DNA from: Bemisia tabaci
Lineage: Eukaryota; Arthropoda; Insecta; Hemiptera; Aleyrodidae
Assembly (NCBI RefSeq): GCF_918797505.1
Contig: NC_092802.1
Span: forward strand, 20,481,883-20,545,882
Direction: 5' to 3'
DNA length: 64,000 bases
Shown: positions 1 to 11,222 of the stretch, in pieces
Position numbering within the stretch: the stretch's first letter is position 1
How the letters are laid out: every line of letters begins with the position of its first letter
The notes under the pieces: generated by a model
The model's database searches: none
What the model was told of the DNA's origin: nothing
The model's input: the letters and a program-made list of their open reading frames with translations, nothing else
Program-made: the position numbers and the translations under genes

Positions 1-255
1 AAACCATTAGGCGCACGTGGATGATAACCTAGAGCAGTGCCTCACCACGTACATCACCTCATTTAAGAAAAAAAAAAAAAAAATGCGCTCGAGAGTGAAG
101 AAGAAGGGAAATGAGGAGATACTTCCCGTTTTTATCAGTGTACTTGCCTAAAAGCCTACAATTTGCACTTCAACGATCTGGTGACAAACCATTACGCTCA
201 CGTAGGTAATAACCCAGCACAGGGCCCCACAACGAAGATCACCTTCGTGAAAAAA
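1..255. repeat. Diverged direct repeat, two units
   Basis: AAACCATTA-led segments at 1-70 and 186-255 match imperfectly (both contain CGCACGTGGATGATAACC-like and ATCACCT motifs followed by A-rich DNA). Non-coding intron of the BCL11-like gene. Confidence 0.5.
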
Positions 256-308
256 GAAATGGTCTTGGGAGGGGAATGATACGGGAAAAGGAAAACAAGA
301 CCGATGTA

Positions 309-800
309 TAGATTTTTCGGTTTCTTGATAAAGTCCAGAATTTTCCGGGGTTTTCCAGGAATCTTGGACACCATCCTCTCTCAATGTGTTTCCATGAGAA
401 ATGTATAAAACAACAACAACAACAACATCATAGCATACACTCGAAAAAAAAAAAAAAAACACATTGGATCTTGAGTCCAGACTCTTGAAAACATTGACAA
501 GAAAATGGACTCTTGATTCAATCAGATTTAAGCTTAAATCAAAAGGAAATCCGCTCAAATTAAGAGGCTAGCTTGCGGTTTTTGATTTAAGCAAAAATCC
601 GATTGAATCAAGAGTATTTTTTCTTGTCGATGCTTTTAAGAGTCTGGACTCTAGATCCAATGTGTTTGTTTTTATCAAGTGAGATTTTTCGTTTTTTGGA
701 TAAAGTCCAGAATTTTCCGGGGTTTTCCAGGAACCTTGGACACCATCCTCTCTCAATGTGTCTCCATGAGAAATGTATAAGAGAACAACAACATACACAT
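309..800. repeat. 115-bp direct repeat flanking a miniature transposon
   Basis: Two close copies of a segment containing AAGTCCAGAATTTTCCGGGG and ending ATGTATAA plus AAC triplets lie at 309-434 and 684-800, on either side of the CACTGG element at 438-681. The AAC-repeat ends look like a retroelement 3' tail. The arrangement is too long for a target-site duplication and suggests a tandem duplication or two neighbouring tails. Confidence 0.55.
438..681. mobile_element. CACTGG palindromic MITE, copy 1
   Basis: Terminal CACTCG...AAGTG is a degenerate form of the CACTGG...CCAGTG ends. The internal inverted arms contain ATTGGATCTTGAGTCCAGA and its complement, with A- and T-runs just inside the ends. 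It is one of eight copies in the window. Open frames across it are hairpin shadows, not genes. Confidence 0.85.
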
Positions 801-809
801 ACATAAAGT

Positions 810-975
810 CGCTTTTATAGCGCCGCCTCGCGCTCTGCGACGCCCAATCGCCATTGCCCCCTATCCTCCCAGAGATCATCAGGCAATTGGCACCTTCTGA
901 TCTCCTCCTCCACCCCTTGTCGCCAACCTTTCACAGGACGTCCACGCCGTCGCCTTCCGAGAGGAACTTCCGGGA
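810..975 (-). mobile_element. RTE-like LINE 3' fragment
   Basis: The reverse complement translates as VPLGRRRRGRPVKGWRQGV then CQLPDDLWEDRGQWRLGVA. This matches the C-terminal end of the LINE reverse-transcriptase ORF seen better preserved at 27,992-28,555 and 44,640-44,967. The copy is 5'-truncated and decayed. Confidence 0.75.
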
Positions 976-1124
976 GAACAACAACAACATAACATAAAAC
1001 TGTTGTTCAGTTCAATTTTTCGTTTCTTCGGCACGCCGGGTGTCGTGTAGCGCCAAAGTGCACTATTTAGGTATGTAAAAGCAAAAATAATTGAAAAGAT
1101 ATGTGGCTCTTCTTTCTGTTACAG

Positions 1125-1324
1125 CTACTACGCGTCACTCTTCTCACAACCGAGGTTGGTGCCGCCACTCAAGCGACCGCGGCTCATGCTGTCGGCTACA
1201 ACGAAGGCCTCAAAGCTAGCCCCCCCGGGACCCGCCAAAGGGCCCCCCTCCGGCCCCCTCCCCGCCGCCCAGCAGAAGGCCCCCGGCTCCCCAACCACCG
1301 ACAGCAGCACCATCAAAACATACA
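1125..1324 (+). CDS. Cph: BCL11-family zinc-finger gene, internal exon (Pro/Ala-rich segment)
   Basis: Internal exon of a BCL11/CG9650-like transcription factor. The acceptor is TTCTGTTACAG and the donor GTGAGT. The exon enters with one base left after two bases of a split codon and exits after the first base of a codon. It is open throughout and GC-rich (about 65%), unlike the AT-rich flanks. It encodes about 66 residues: YYASLFSQPRL, a basic patch LKRPRL that could serve as a nuclear localisation signal, then an Ala/Pro/Gly-rich stretch ending STIKTY. Its exit phase matches exon 3309-3449, so the join encodes a Ser. Low-complexity linkers of this sort precede the fingers in the family, but this segment alone is not diagnostic. 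The 5' part of the gene lies left of the window. Confidence 0.75.
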
Positions 1325-1425
1325 GTGAGTACTCACCGAGAAACCAAATCGAATCCGTCTAATGGGTCACTGAACCTTGCGTATTTTAGTTAAAATTCTA
1401 AAATTAGGATTTGTACAGAAATATA

Positions 1426-1658
1426 ACACGAAAAAATTATATTGCTGATTTAACAATTCGATCGCTAGGAAAAGTTACTGCAATATTTCAACGTAGATTT
1501 CACAACATGAAAATGCTACTTTAACCACTATTGTAAGCTAATTTAACTACGGGGGTGTTTAAAGTAGTATTTTTTTGTTGTAAAATCTACATTGAAACAT
1601 TGCAGTCACTTCCCTTAGCAATCGGATTGTTGAATCAGCAATTTAATTTTTTCTGTGT
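1426..1658. mobile_element. Palindromic MITE with ACACGAAAAAATT ends
   Basis: The arms ATTGCTGATTTAACAATTCG...TACTGCAATATTTCAACGTAG and their complement near the right end form a long hairpin of about 230 bp. There is no coding capacity. The element lies in intron DNA 100 bp after the exon ending at 1324. Confidence 0.7.
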
Positions 1659-1689
1659 AGTATTTTTGTTAGTATTTTTCTTGTGTTAC

Positions 1690-1935
1690 TCTTGGTTGAT
1701 ATAGACGATGTGAAACACAAACCGACGCAAACTTTGTGTTGATTTTGGCACAGTTTGCGGATAATTTAATGCGGACCACTCGTTTAGTACCACTCGTTTT
1801 TCATTAAATTTCTTCAAGAAAAGTACCTGGCAGATTCTCTTGATATTGTCAACCCAAGGCTGGGGTTATTTTTTGTTTTACTGCCCATATTAACCAAACT
1901 TTCGTGTTGAAATGTCCTTCTGTGTGCCAAGAGAG
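1690..1935 (-). repeat. Family E interspersed repeat, copy 1
   Basis: In reverse orientation this resembles the units at 11,764-12,012 and 13,889-14,150. Shared landmarks are CACAGA at one end, AAGTTTGGT, GGGCAGTAAA/GGGAAGTAAA and a TTTGTGTTG near the other end. It is probably a non-autonomous DNA element. Confidence 0.5.
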
Positions 1936-2069
1936 TAGATTACGTAATGGTTTATTGAGTAGTTTTGGAGCCAAAATTCCGGACAAACCCGCTTTTGAGA
2001 ATATTAAAGACTCGAAGGAATTCCAAATTCAACGTAATGACGGGAAAATGATGGAAATGATGTAGTACG

Positions 2070-2322
2070 CTGCCGTGCTAAGGAAGAATGCCGTATGAAC
2101 ATTCAAGAGTTGTCAAATTTCCTTCGATAAAATGTTCATTTTTGAGGCAAGTGATGAATATTTTTCCTTGAAATTTTCAGGAACTTTAGGTGATATAGCG
2201 AACAAAATTATCTGAAGATTTGGAAGAAAAATAGTCTTATGTTTACCAGGAAATTCGTGTTTTATCAGAGGAAATTTGGGAACGCCTGAAGGTTCATACG
2301 GCGTTTTCCCTTAGCACGGCAG
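2070..2322. mobile_element. CTGCCGTGC MITE, copy 1, TSD TACG
   Basis: The termini are CTGCCGTGCTAAGG and CCTTAGCACGGCAG. A perfect 4-bp duplication TACG flanks the element (2066-2069 and 2323-2326). It is 253 bp and non-coding. The same family occurs at 21,603-21,856 and, degraded, near 58,870-59,128. Confidence 0.85.
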
Positions 2323-3308
2323 TACGGCATTAATATACGATGGATAACTCATCTCATTTTCCACTCATGTTTGTTTAAATAAAACTTATTTCAAAACGGA
2401 ATTGTTGCGTACTTACAACAAATAACATGAATGAGATTCGATTCAGTGATTCTAAAGATCAAGTTTCGATTTTCCTCTTGTTCCGATTTTCCTCTTGTTT
2501 CCATTTGTGAGGAGTGGAAAGACATATCACGGAAGTCGTAGAAAGGCGTGCTCGCTTTTGATTAATGCCGGATGACATCATTCGGTTCGGCGCGAAACCA
2601 TGGCTTTTTAAATTTGCAAAAAAGTTGCGCTTTTTGAAGTGCGTATAACTCAGTTTCTGAGTTGCTTCTCCGCGTTTATAATAAGCGCACCATTGTGCTC
2701 TACGCGAGAACCGTTGGAACAATGTATTCTCAAGTCTAGTATTCCTTCATAGTTTAGTGAACCATTGAGTGCATTTAATTTCGCATAAATCTGTGGATAT
2801 ACACGCATGTTATCTGTGCTTGAAGCTTGTTGTTAACTGATCATAAGGCGCAGTGGAAAAATGAATAAGATAAATCCGAGTAAGACCACTTTAAGCCAGA
2901 AGACACCACTGGCGAGGACGTAAGGTATTTGATTGGTAAAAACTACATTTTGGACTTGAAAAAGAGAGTAACAGGACATTATTGACAGCCGGTGAGGTAA
3001 AAAATACAACTCTTGTAGCATTAAAAATGGAGTTAAGCGGAATGGAGATTCATTGAATACACAATTGAACTGCAAAGACTGCGATTATTGGTATAAACTG
3101 AAGAAAAAAGTTTCAATTAGAGGGACCAAACTTTCGCGTTCATATAAAATGTCAAAGTTTTTCGAATCGGATAACTGAAATTTCCGGTCCAAAGGAATTG
3201 AATTTCAGTTTGCTGAACCGAAATTTGGTTTCTGGGACGGTCGAATTTTGGTGTTCAACGGAGGCCGAATTTTTTTCTCTGTGTAAATTAGTTTCTGGTA
3301 TGTTGCAG
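2323..3308. other. Intron without recognised features
   Basis: AT-rich DNA between the MITE and the CCHC-finger exon. I see no conserved coding potential; minus-strand open frames at 2459-2722 and 2833-3075 show no domain and no codon-like composition. Confidence 0.5.
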
Positions 3309-3449
3309 GCAATCCTGACATCCTGATCTGCGGGAACTGCAGAGACATGTTCACGGAACTCCAGGATCTTTTGGAGCACCGAAAGACCCACTGTAAACTG
3401 CGTTTTACGTGTAAATGTAGGACGACCGAGAATTCATCTGCAACAAATG
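3309..3449 (+). CDS. Cph: BCL11-family gene, exon with first (CCHC-type) zinc finger
   Basis: The acceptor is ATGTTGCAG and the donor GTAGGT. The exon encodes SNPDILICGNC followed by DMFTELQDLLEHRKTHC, a C-x2-C-x12-H-x4-C finger. In mammalian BCL11A/B the N-terminal finger has the same CCHC form, with the matching core CGQC...F...H.....C. That finger mediates dimerisation and chromatin-partner contacts in mammals (known for the family, inferred here). A Cys-rich tail, CKLRFTCKC, follows. The exon is 141 bp and leaves after the first base of a codon. A minus-strand open frame here is only the antisense shadow. Together with the next finger exon, this is what identifies the gene. Confidence 0.85.
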
Positions 3450-3586
3450 GTAGGTTCCTGAGGAGGCGTAGTCAAACATTAAGAATGACCTCCAAACGCA
3501 AGGTCTATTGGTGAAAAAATCCTAAAAATCGTGTTGGTTTCTGTCATTTTCAGTCTTCAACGGAGAACTGAGAAACGTGACGGGCG

Positions 3587-3810
3587 ACGCACAGTGGATC
3601 GAGTTAATGAAACAAGTCGACATGAAATTTTTGACAAAAATTGTAAAATTTTACGTTAATCTCATCAAAATTTTAAGGGATGTTTTTCATATGAAACTTT
3701 CACGAGAAAACCAATGAAACTACTTATAAAAATCAGAATTAGCGTATACGCTTATAAAGTTTTTAAATCTTGTCCGACCTCTCCAATTGACTCTATCCAC
3801 TGTGCGGCGA
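3587..3810. mobile_element. CACAGTGGATCGAGT palindromic element, copy 1
   Basis: The ends are GCACAGTGGATCGAGTTAAT and, inverted, ATTGACTCTATCCACTGTGC, with arms that pair over about 90 bp. A second copy is at 12,936-13,175 and a half copy at about 21,200-21,290. Confidence 0.7.
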
Positions 3811-3895
3811 TTCTCTTTACAACTTCGTTGGCACGATAAGCTTCCAAAATAAAATTTTCATTAGGCCAATGATGTGAAAAACGGGGATGTAACAA

Positions 3896-4412
3896 CAGGG
3901 CCGGATTTAGGGGGTGCCACCATGGGCTACGGCACATGGTGGCAAATTTTAAGATTTCTTTTAAATGTACGTATCAAAGAAAGAAAAAACCGGATGCATA
4001 AAAAAATACGAAATAGAAAAGGCAACAGAATTTCTCATTTCCTGAGAATGAAAATATATCAGTCCCTAATTCTGTCGTCTTTCGATGATACAAGAGACAG
4101 TATGTACTTTGAAATATTCGACTTCAGAGATAAGCCAAATACGCAATCTGGTCTCGAGCGGCGCGGCGTAGAGAGCAATACTGACGAGGACTTGATATGA
4201 AAAGAGCAGCCCTCGGAGCGGCGGTCGGCATGAAACGCATATTTAGCGCCTACAAGGCTACTTGAATACTTCACGCATTGCTACAAACACGATGCGGCCG
4301 GCGCGGCGCGGCGCGCGGCGGTCGGTGTGGAGTGTGGACCGCATATTAGCGCCTACAAGACTGAAACGATACTTCACACATTGCGCCAAACGCAATGCGG
4401 TCAGAAGTTAAA
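3896..4412 (-). mobile_element. hAT-like non-autonomous element (CAGGGCCGG end), copy 1
   Basis: It begins with CAGGGCCGGATTTAGGGG, a terminus typical of hAT elements. It then carries tandem units of about 95 bp in reverse orientation, with the landmarks CACGCATTG, TAGCGCCTACAAG and GCGGTCGGC. The same structure is found inverted at 17,440-17,976 and 34,080-34,545. It is non-coding. The other terminus is not clear. Confidence 0.65.
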
Positions 4413-5403
4413 ATGATCAGGTCACATTTGAGTTTGTTCTTTCATATTTTTTTCGTTTATTTCTTATCAATGGTAGGCCTTGTCCACACGGACATAGGTT
4501 TACGGAGCTTAACTTCCGCGAAAAGTCCCGTGAACTCTTACTAGTGTTGACAGGGCTCTCACAAGAAAAATGTGCCCAACACGAGTAAACGCGTCTTGTG
4601 CACCCCCCCCCCCCCCCCGCTCCTCTGGCACGTCCATTTGATGGTTCCCGTTGACGTTAAAAAACGAATGAAAAGGGGGCGGCAAGTAGGTGAGTCCGGC
4701 TCTGTAATACAAGTGAACTTTTAAAATGATTAACATTCGACAATTACGTAACGCGTATAGTGAGAATGCAGCAAAATTCAATTTTCATCCTCGCTTTTTA
4801 TCAAAATTGGCATCAACAAAGTTCAATTTTATTGACTCATCATGCTCGAAAATTCGTTAACGGCATCATATCAAAGTTGATGCGATTTCACTGGAGCCGA
4901 ACCCTTTGGTTCTTCGTAGAGGGTAATTTTTTTAATACCCTGAAATATTATTTACCCTGTTTTAAAATTGAATTTTTATAGTATTATCTATATATGTTTA
5001 ATATCCTAAGGCCTTTTTTGTCCTCCTTCGATCTCGGAAACTACTCACCCAATTTTCCTCCGATTTGTTTTAAATGAAAGCTCTTAAACATTGGTGCCAT
5101 TAACCTGAAAAATGGATAGCATAACCAACACCATTGTCAAGTGCACAACGCCTTCAATTAGAGCAATAATTTTTAATTAGTTACTACAAATCTGTTCTCA
5201 GATACATAATTGAATATCAAGTTGACTCATTGAACCACAGAGTCCGCTTGCGCTTAACCTATCTTTTCTATGGTTGATGCTACTTGATTAAGTTGCCTCA
5301 TTGAACTACAGAATGCGCGAGTGCAAATTATTAAATTTCTAATTATGAAGATCACAATCTCAGATAACTAAGACAAATTATTTTGTTGGTGCACTGTCCA
5401 GTC
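4413..5403. other. Intron; poly(C) run, TE fragment, otherwise nothing
   Basis: This stretch contains a fragment of the CCTTGTCCACACG element (about 4,480-4,560, compare 56,847-57,225) and an uninterrupted C-run near 4,602-4,618. The remainder is AT-rich without recognisable genes. Confidence 0.5.
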
Positions 5404-8135
5404 AATGGGCCTGTTGCAAACTTTTGCTAGAGCAAAACTAAGAGTTGTTTCTTATAGATAATGCCTCAAAAATCACAATGAGCGCATCGGCAAACTCTGA
5501 AATGCACTCATAACTTCACAAACTGCGTAAGAAATTTGCGGTTTTTTGAGCTTCCCGCTTCAAAAACGATACTACGGCACAGGTGAACATTTTGTAAGAG
5601 GAGTCGTTCCATTGTCGGCAATAATCATCATAGCCCACGCCAATCCGCCAAAACACGTTTGATGGGACGAGATAACACCTGAACTGGATTAGACCAGATA
5701 ACAATCGGTGTGTTAACGTTCATATTTTCCACGCCCGAATTGATTGACCTTGAACTCTCCTTGAATTACGCGCGGAACTGCGTGCAAGCGTCGGCCATGA
5801 TGAATATCGCCGACGATGGAGCGACTCCTCTAACAAAATGTTCACCTATGCCGTAGTATCGTTTTTGAAGCGGGAAGCTTAAAAAAACGCAAATTTCTTA
5901 CGCAGATTGTGAAGTTACACGGAAAAAAAAGGTTGTCTCGTGCAGCCATGAAGATGGTCGAATCGACCATCTTCGAAAGCTGAAAACCGCGCCAACCAAA
6001 TTGTTGGCTAGATCGACAACCAGCAGGTAGCGACGCTGCCTTCATGCCGCGCGGCTGGGTCATCCCTGCGGAGATGGTTAGATCAACCCGAGCGCTCGGC
6101 CGCAGCGCTCAGCAATCATGTCAAAGTGACCCATTTTGAGGGCTACCATGCCCGCTTAGTTTTGCCAAAATGGACAGCGGTCATTGCTACAATTTTTCGG
6201 GGCTTTTAATGGAAAATAGGGGGACAGGAGCCCCGTAAAATAAATATCTGAGAACGCTAAATTGTAAAAATGAAAAATATGAAATTTGTTAATTTACTCA
6301 ACTTATTTTACTACGATAGAATTTTTTCAACCCATTATTTGGGATTGAACCTGGACCTACCTAATCCTAACCTAACACCCTAACGATTGAGCTATGACGA
6401 CCGATGATGAAGGAGCACAAAAAATCTATATTTAACCGTCAACGTTGATCTGCTTGAGTTTGATAACTGAATTCTAATCTAGATTTGTATTTGTGATCAC
6501 TTGTTTCATTTCTTTAAATCGCACAGCCTGTTTTTTTCTTTATTATACTTTTTATTTCTACTACACACGCTACAAAAAAAAATATGATCGGATTTACCAG
6601 TGTTTGGTTATTATTAACCATGCTGTCTTCTTGCTTTTTTTCCGATGAAGCTGCGCAGTTTAGTTAGTTACCAATATACCAGTATTGTAAATTACACGAT
6701 ACGGCTGACACCATGCTAGTGTGGCGTTTCCGACTGCGTAGTATGGTAATTTCAAGCTTCCCGAATTCCAGATGCTCCGACGAACTTTATGGATTCTAAC
6801 ATCCACTCAACATATATTTTTAAATATTAACTCAAATTATCAGAAACAAATTTGATATGAAAGTAGTAGATATTTTACTTACTTTTTGATTAAAAATTCC
6901 GGTACACATACAATTACTGGCAGTTAAAGCAAATTTGACGAGAAATAGCAGATAATTGCTTCACCGATTTCAAGTAAATGATACCAAAACGAAACGTGTT
7001 TTTACCGTCAAAGAATCATTTACAGACTAAATCAGTTTCACAAAAAGTTTGATTTCATAATAAGTAGATAGATAGTTCAAAATATACTTAAAAAAATAAA
7101 CTACACGCAGTACAATTGCCACAGTTCACGGTGGGACAGAAACTGTCAAATTTTGATTAAAGCTTATATTCAACAAATATCCCAGGAAAATTTTACTCTG
7201 CATCAGAGTATTTTGATTCTCTAAAATATTAACACAAATAGATATACGAACGAAGTATTCAATAATCACTGGTCTATCATTTTCAAGGGACTTCCGTATC
7301 TTCCCGCTTTCGCAATGACTTTATACAGAACCGACACTCACTAAATAACAGAACAATTTTGCGAAACGCCCTTCAAGTTTTCAGAATTAACACATTTTGT
7401 TAGCCAGATTCATTGCAGCAACTCTTATAACCTCCAAAAAGTGGTCGATACAGGTAACTAGGAAATCTCGGAAAATATGCGTGGAAAGTTAAAACAGATA
7501 GATTTAAAGAGAAGACGGTAGCTGTAGAAACGATTCGAACACGAATTTGGGCAAATTACGCGTAAATTCACATGGATTAATATAGATAAATAAAGCCAAG
7601 CGCACAGACTCCGAACAACAACGTGATGAACTCGTAACTGAGTGACAAAGGAAAAATGGCGGACCGCAGCTTAGCCAGGCGGGAACTCTCACCGCGCTGA
7701 CAGTACCTGATGGTTGGGTCGCCTTTGTGATGGCCAGTTCAGCTTTGTCAATATGGTTAATTCGTCCATCTCAGCCACAGTGACATCCGCCGTAAGATTC
7801 TTGCTGGCTTGGCCTACATGTGAGGGTATGATAACATACATTGCTGGTTGCACCACTAAAAGATGCAACAGTCGGATTTAATTTAGGCGTATAGGTAAAT
7901 TGCATTCGTGCTTGGTCACATCGGTCAACGTGGCTGGTGAATCCAACTATTTTTGTTGGTTCTCACGGCTTTTTACTTTTCAACCATACCGCATTAGCTG
8001 TTAGAGACAACCTATTTTTTTCCGTGTATGAGTGCATTTCAGACTTTGCCGATGCGCTCATCGTGATTTTTGAGGCATTATCTATAAGAAACAACTCTTA
8101 TTTTTGCTCTAGCAAAAGTTTGCAACAGGCCCATT
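5404..8135. mobile_element. Long-TIR element (AATGGGCCTGTTGCAAAC), interrupted
   Basis: The left end AATGGGCCTGTTGCAAACTT and right end AAGTTTGCAACAGGCCCATT are inverted. Removing the inner element at 5918-8026 restores a palindromic unit of about 620 bp, the same size and layout as the intact copy at 56,182-56,819. Inner landmarks are GCTTCCCGCTTC, GGCACAGGTGAACATTT and their complements. Non-coding. Confidence 0.75.
5918..8026. mobile_element. 2.1-kb DNA element nested in the previous one, TSD TA
   Basis: The termini are CACGGAAAAAAAAGGTTGTC and GACAACCTATTTTTTTCCGTG. TA flanks both sides (5916-5917, 8027-8028). The uninterrupted sequence GTGAAGTTATGAGTG can be read in the host element's other arm, which proves the insertion point. 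A TA target fits Tc1/mariner-type elements (inference). No transposase frame survives. The interior (6,064-7,700) is AT-rich and featureless apart from A/T tracts. Confidence 0.75.
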
Positions 8136-8145
8136 GTGTACGTTT

Positions 8146-8962
8146 GACCGACATTGAGTCGCCAAAGAAATCGATCAAAATAGCGTTTGTTATTGGTGAT
8201 GATTTTAATGTGAGGATCCAAGATGTTATAATTCAAAGCAGAGGCAATTTAAAAAGGCATAGACTTAACGTTTAAAATTTTTAAAGTTTTAAAAGAGCCT
8301 TTTCCGCCAGAATGTGCACTTCCTTTCCCTTTTCTTGAAGAGTACATCTATAAGACATATGAGAGTTCACACCTAAGATATCCATATATTGCCGCCCTGG
8401 CCCGTGATGTAAATCTATACGACTGAACAGGTAGTTTTATAGTAAACTACAGTCGATATGAAACTGTCAATTTCAACCCAACTTTGACTGAATTCAATAA
8501 AAATTCAATTCGTTGTTCAATTAAAAGCTCGTCATTTATGAGTTGTATACTTCATTTTTTGTGTTATCAAAGTGGTTTTCCAGCACCTTGTTATTTTTTG
8601 GTATCATTCCCTGACAAATGAGGATGTACCAGATGGTTAAACAGATATGATTTGAAATAGTTTACACTATATTAGTAGACTGCCCAGTCAATTTTTTTAC
8701 GTTTTACCAACATCGAGTCGCCACCAATATAGAAAGCAATCAAAATAGCGGTGGTTATTGGTGATGATTTCTGCGTGAGGATCCATTACTTTCGATTCAA
8801 AGCGGAGGCAATTTCAAAAGCCATAGACTCAGCGTTTAAAATTTGTAAAGTTTCAAAAAAGTCCTTTCCGCCAGAATGTGCACTTCCTTTCCCTTTTCTG
8901 AAGAGTACATCTATAAGACAAATGAAAGTTTACACCTTAGATATTCATCTATTGCCACCCTG
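8146..8962. repeat. Direct repeat of about 240 bp, two units
   Basis: Units at about 8,146-8,400 and 8,700-8,945 share ATTGAGTCGCCA, GTTATTGGTGATGATTT, AGGATCCA and CCAGAATGTGCACTTCCTTT. The first unit was split from its upstream flank by insertion of the element at 5404-8135. Non-coding. Confidence 0.6.
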
Positions 8963-9235
8963 CGGACCGATTGTTGAAATTGATAGACAGAGCTACGACA
9001 AAAAGGATATGGAGGGATCCTATCGATGGAAGCGGGTGGTTGCAATGGACAAAGGTAGTAGGTAATAGACTAACTAACGGCAACCCACGAGAAACCCGAC
9101 AATTTGTCCATCATCTTCTCCCTTAGTCTATTGTAACCACACATTGTAACCAATAATATGAATCCATACGCCCTATGTCCTTTTTGTCTATCACTTTGTC
9201 TATCAATTTCAATAATCAGCCCGCTGGCCCGTGAT
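8962..9235. mobile_element. Palindromic element (TTGATAGACA arms)
   Basis: GATTGTTGAAATTGATAGAC near 8,968 is mirrored by GTCTATCAATTTCAATAATC near 9,200. Related DNA occurs as a tandem pair at 15,841-16,119. Non-coding. Confidence 0.55.
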
Positions 9236-9358
9236 ATAAATCTATAAACCCCCAAGGAGAGTAACTCTAAGGAATATGCAAACATTACTGAAGAGATGCT
9301 GATTCTTTACTCAGCCGTGCGGAAAGTTTTATGAAAGTTTCAAAACGAAAAATGTACC

Positions 9359-9586
9359 CACTGGGAAAAAAACACATTGTATCTAGAGTCCAGACTCTTG
9401 AAAACATTGACAAGAAAAAGGATTCTTGATTCAATCAGATCTAAGCTTAAATCAAAGGGAAATCCACTCAAATTAAGAGGCTTGGTTCTTGATTTAAGCT
9501 TAAATCTAATCCAATCAAGAGTATTTTTTCTTGTCGATGTTTCTAAAAGTCTGGACTCTAGATCCAACGTGTTTTTTTTTCCAGTG
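9359..9586. mobile_element. CACTGG MITE, copy 2
   Basis: The ends CACTGGGAAAAAAACACATTG and its complement with CCAGTG are clear, and the arms pair along almost the whole 228 bp. The dinucleotide CC lies on both sides. The element ends 79 bp before the C2H2-finger exon acceptor, so the exon's pyrimidine tract and branch region lie in DNA between them. Confidence 0.88.
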
Positions 9587-9665
9587 CCCTAGAATGCCCT
9601 AAAATATACGGGGCTGGCTGCTAATAAATACGTTGAGAAGAAGTCATTTTCCTGTATTTTTTCAG

Positions 9666-9826
9666 CCCAGTTGGACTGCGAACGAGAAGCGAAGGCATCT
9701 TTGCTGTGCGTGCAGTGCAAAGACTCATTCCAGTGTGCGTGGGACCTCATGGTGCACGTTCAGGCCGCTCACATGCTCAACATTTACGAGCTCGGGGTCC
9801 CGCCCAAACATAACAACGGTCTCGAG
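9666..9826 (+). CDS. Cph: BCL11-family gene, exon with second (C2H2) zinc finger
   Basis: The acceptor is TATTTTTTCAG and the donor GTGAGT, with codon phase 0 at the 3' end. It encodes AQLDCEREAKASLLCVQC, then DSFQCAWDLMVHVQAAHM, then NIYELGVPP. The C-x2-C-K-x2-F-x2-AW-x-L-x2-H-x-Q-x2-H-x3-IY pattern is the signature of the first C2H2 finger of BCL11A/B. The AW inside the finger and the IY just after it are both conserved in mammals. This is the strongest single piece of evidence for the family assignment. The exon sits between a LINE-rich intron upstream and a copy of the CACTGG miniature element 137 bp downstream. DNA binding is the likely role (family knowledge). Confidence 0.88.
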
Positions 9827-9962
9827 GTGAGTCAATTTCTACCCTGAAAGCTTTTCATTTGCAGGGGAACACATGCAGAGGCCTCATGCTCCGTGTACTA
9901 TCATTCAATTATACACGAGAAAACATGGATTGCTGATCTCACAAATATATGTGTCCGACATG

Positions 9963-10189
9963 CACTGGAAAAAAAAACACATTGGATCTAGAGTCCAGAC
10001 TCTTAAAAACATTCACAAGAAAAAATACTCTTGATTCAATCGGATTTATGCGTAAATCGAGAACCAAGCCTCTTAAATTAAGCGGATTTCCTTTTGATTC
10101 AAGAAAAAATCCAATTGAATCAAGAGTATTTTTTCTTGTCATTGTTTTCAAGAGTTTGGACTCTAGATCCAAGCGACTTTTTTTAAGTG
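9963..10189. mobile_element. CACTGG MITE, copy 3
   Basis: It starts CACTGGAAAAAAAAACACATTG. The right end is slightly decayed (GCGACTTTTTTTAAGTG). It lies immediately left of a Merlin-type transposase relic. Confidence 0.85.
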
Positions 10190-10207
10190 TTATCATTTCT
10201 TTTTTGT

Positions 10208-10485
10208 TGTGGTGCAGACGCGTTCCTAAAATACGATGGATACATTCATGCAATATTGGAACTCTCACATTCGTGACACGATCAGGAGTGCACCCTAACA
10301 CGATGGAGTCGGAGTGGAGGCCGTTCAGGCACCGCCTCGCGCGAGGAGGCATGAAACCGGACATCTGGCCGATCATCTACGTGAATATCTTTGGCGTTTC
10401 GAACAACGGAAAATGAACAGAGACCCGTCCACAGCGCTTCTCAATGAGATAGTTGAGATCTATGACCTCGAAAGTGCCGCAGTGT
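10208..10485 (+). pseudogene. Merlin/ISXO2-type transposase relic, C-terminal part
   Basis: Broken + strand frames read ...VHPNTMESEWRPFRHRLARG, GGMKPDIWPI, then RNNGK/ALLNEIVEIYD and a terminal AAVstop. This matches the C-terminal region of the relic at 28,546-28,918 (SGIHTNTIESQ...RRGG..., TALLNEVVKVYN). The NT(M/I)ES motif holds the last catalytic acidic residue of ISXO2-like DDE transposases (family knowledge). The 5' two-thirds is missing and frames shift, so it is inactive. Confidence 0.65.
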
Positions 10486-10489
10486 AGGA

Positions 10490-11222
10490 GAGAAGGGATG
10501 ATGCCTCTGTACATGAAGGCATGTCCATGCGACGTTTTTCCTAGGTACGGAAAATTAACTAGCGACCTCTTCATGGCTTCCCGCTGAACCCAAAGGGTGG
10601 CGATAGGGGGGGGGGGGGGGGAGCTCCGACGCGGATGGCGAAATTTATGAAACGTGATTTGACGGGTGACAATGACGAACGACGCTCAACAGGAGCTTTT
10701 TATTGAGCAGTCGCCACTTAACGCACCTCGGACGTCAACGTCAACTCGGTCACCCCTGACTTTCCTCCCCTCCCTCGAACCGTCCCGCTTTCACCCACCC
10801 TCCTTACCGTTTCCCGTTTTCCCGTCGAGTCGACGACAACCCCCAGTCTTATCGACGCAAGTTCAGGATCATCGGCACAGTTAAAAAGTTCCGTGTTTGA
10901 TGTCACTCGGTGGTTCTTTAGTGCTAAGTTAACCCAAAGGACTCGGTTGCTTGACACAATTTTGTGTTAAATTGACCCAAACCGTAGGCTACTATGAGAC
11001 ATTGGATCATGAGGAAAGCGTCCTGCCGAACTTTTTTTTTGCCACCAAATTTTTAAATCCACTATAAAACTACAAAAAATCGAATGAGAGATAGCACAAA
11101 AAAAGAGAACAGTAAAATTATAAGAGGTAAGTTATAACTAGATAACTATAGACTGTCTATACACTTTTGGATGGCTGCCGGAAATTGCCATTTGGCATGT
11201 CATCAGCAGCTACCGAACTTAT
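10490..11222. other. Intron with poly(G) run; nothing else recognised
   Basis: Contains a G-tract near 10,606-10,621 and a moderately GC-rich stretch to about 10,900. No supported coding sequence. Confidence 0.45.

Noticed and set aside
3152..3391. Minus-strand 79-residue frame
   Set aside because: Antisense of the CCHC-finger exon; no independent support.
9340..10416. Several 70-155-residue frames containing DLESRLLKT...KNTLDSI
   Set aside because: Produced by both arms of the CACTGG MITE; the same peptide appears on both strands and at every copy.
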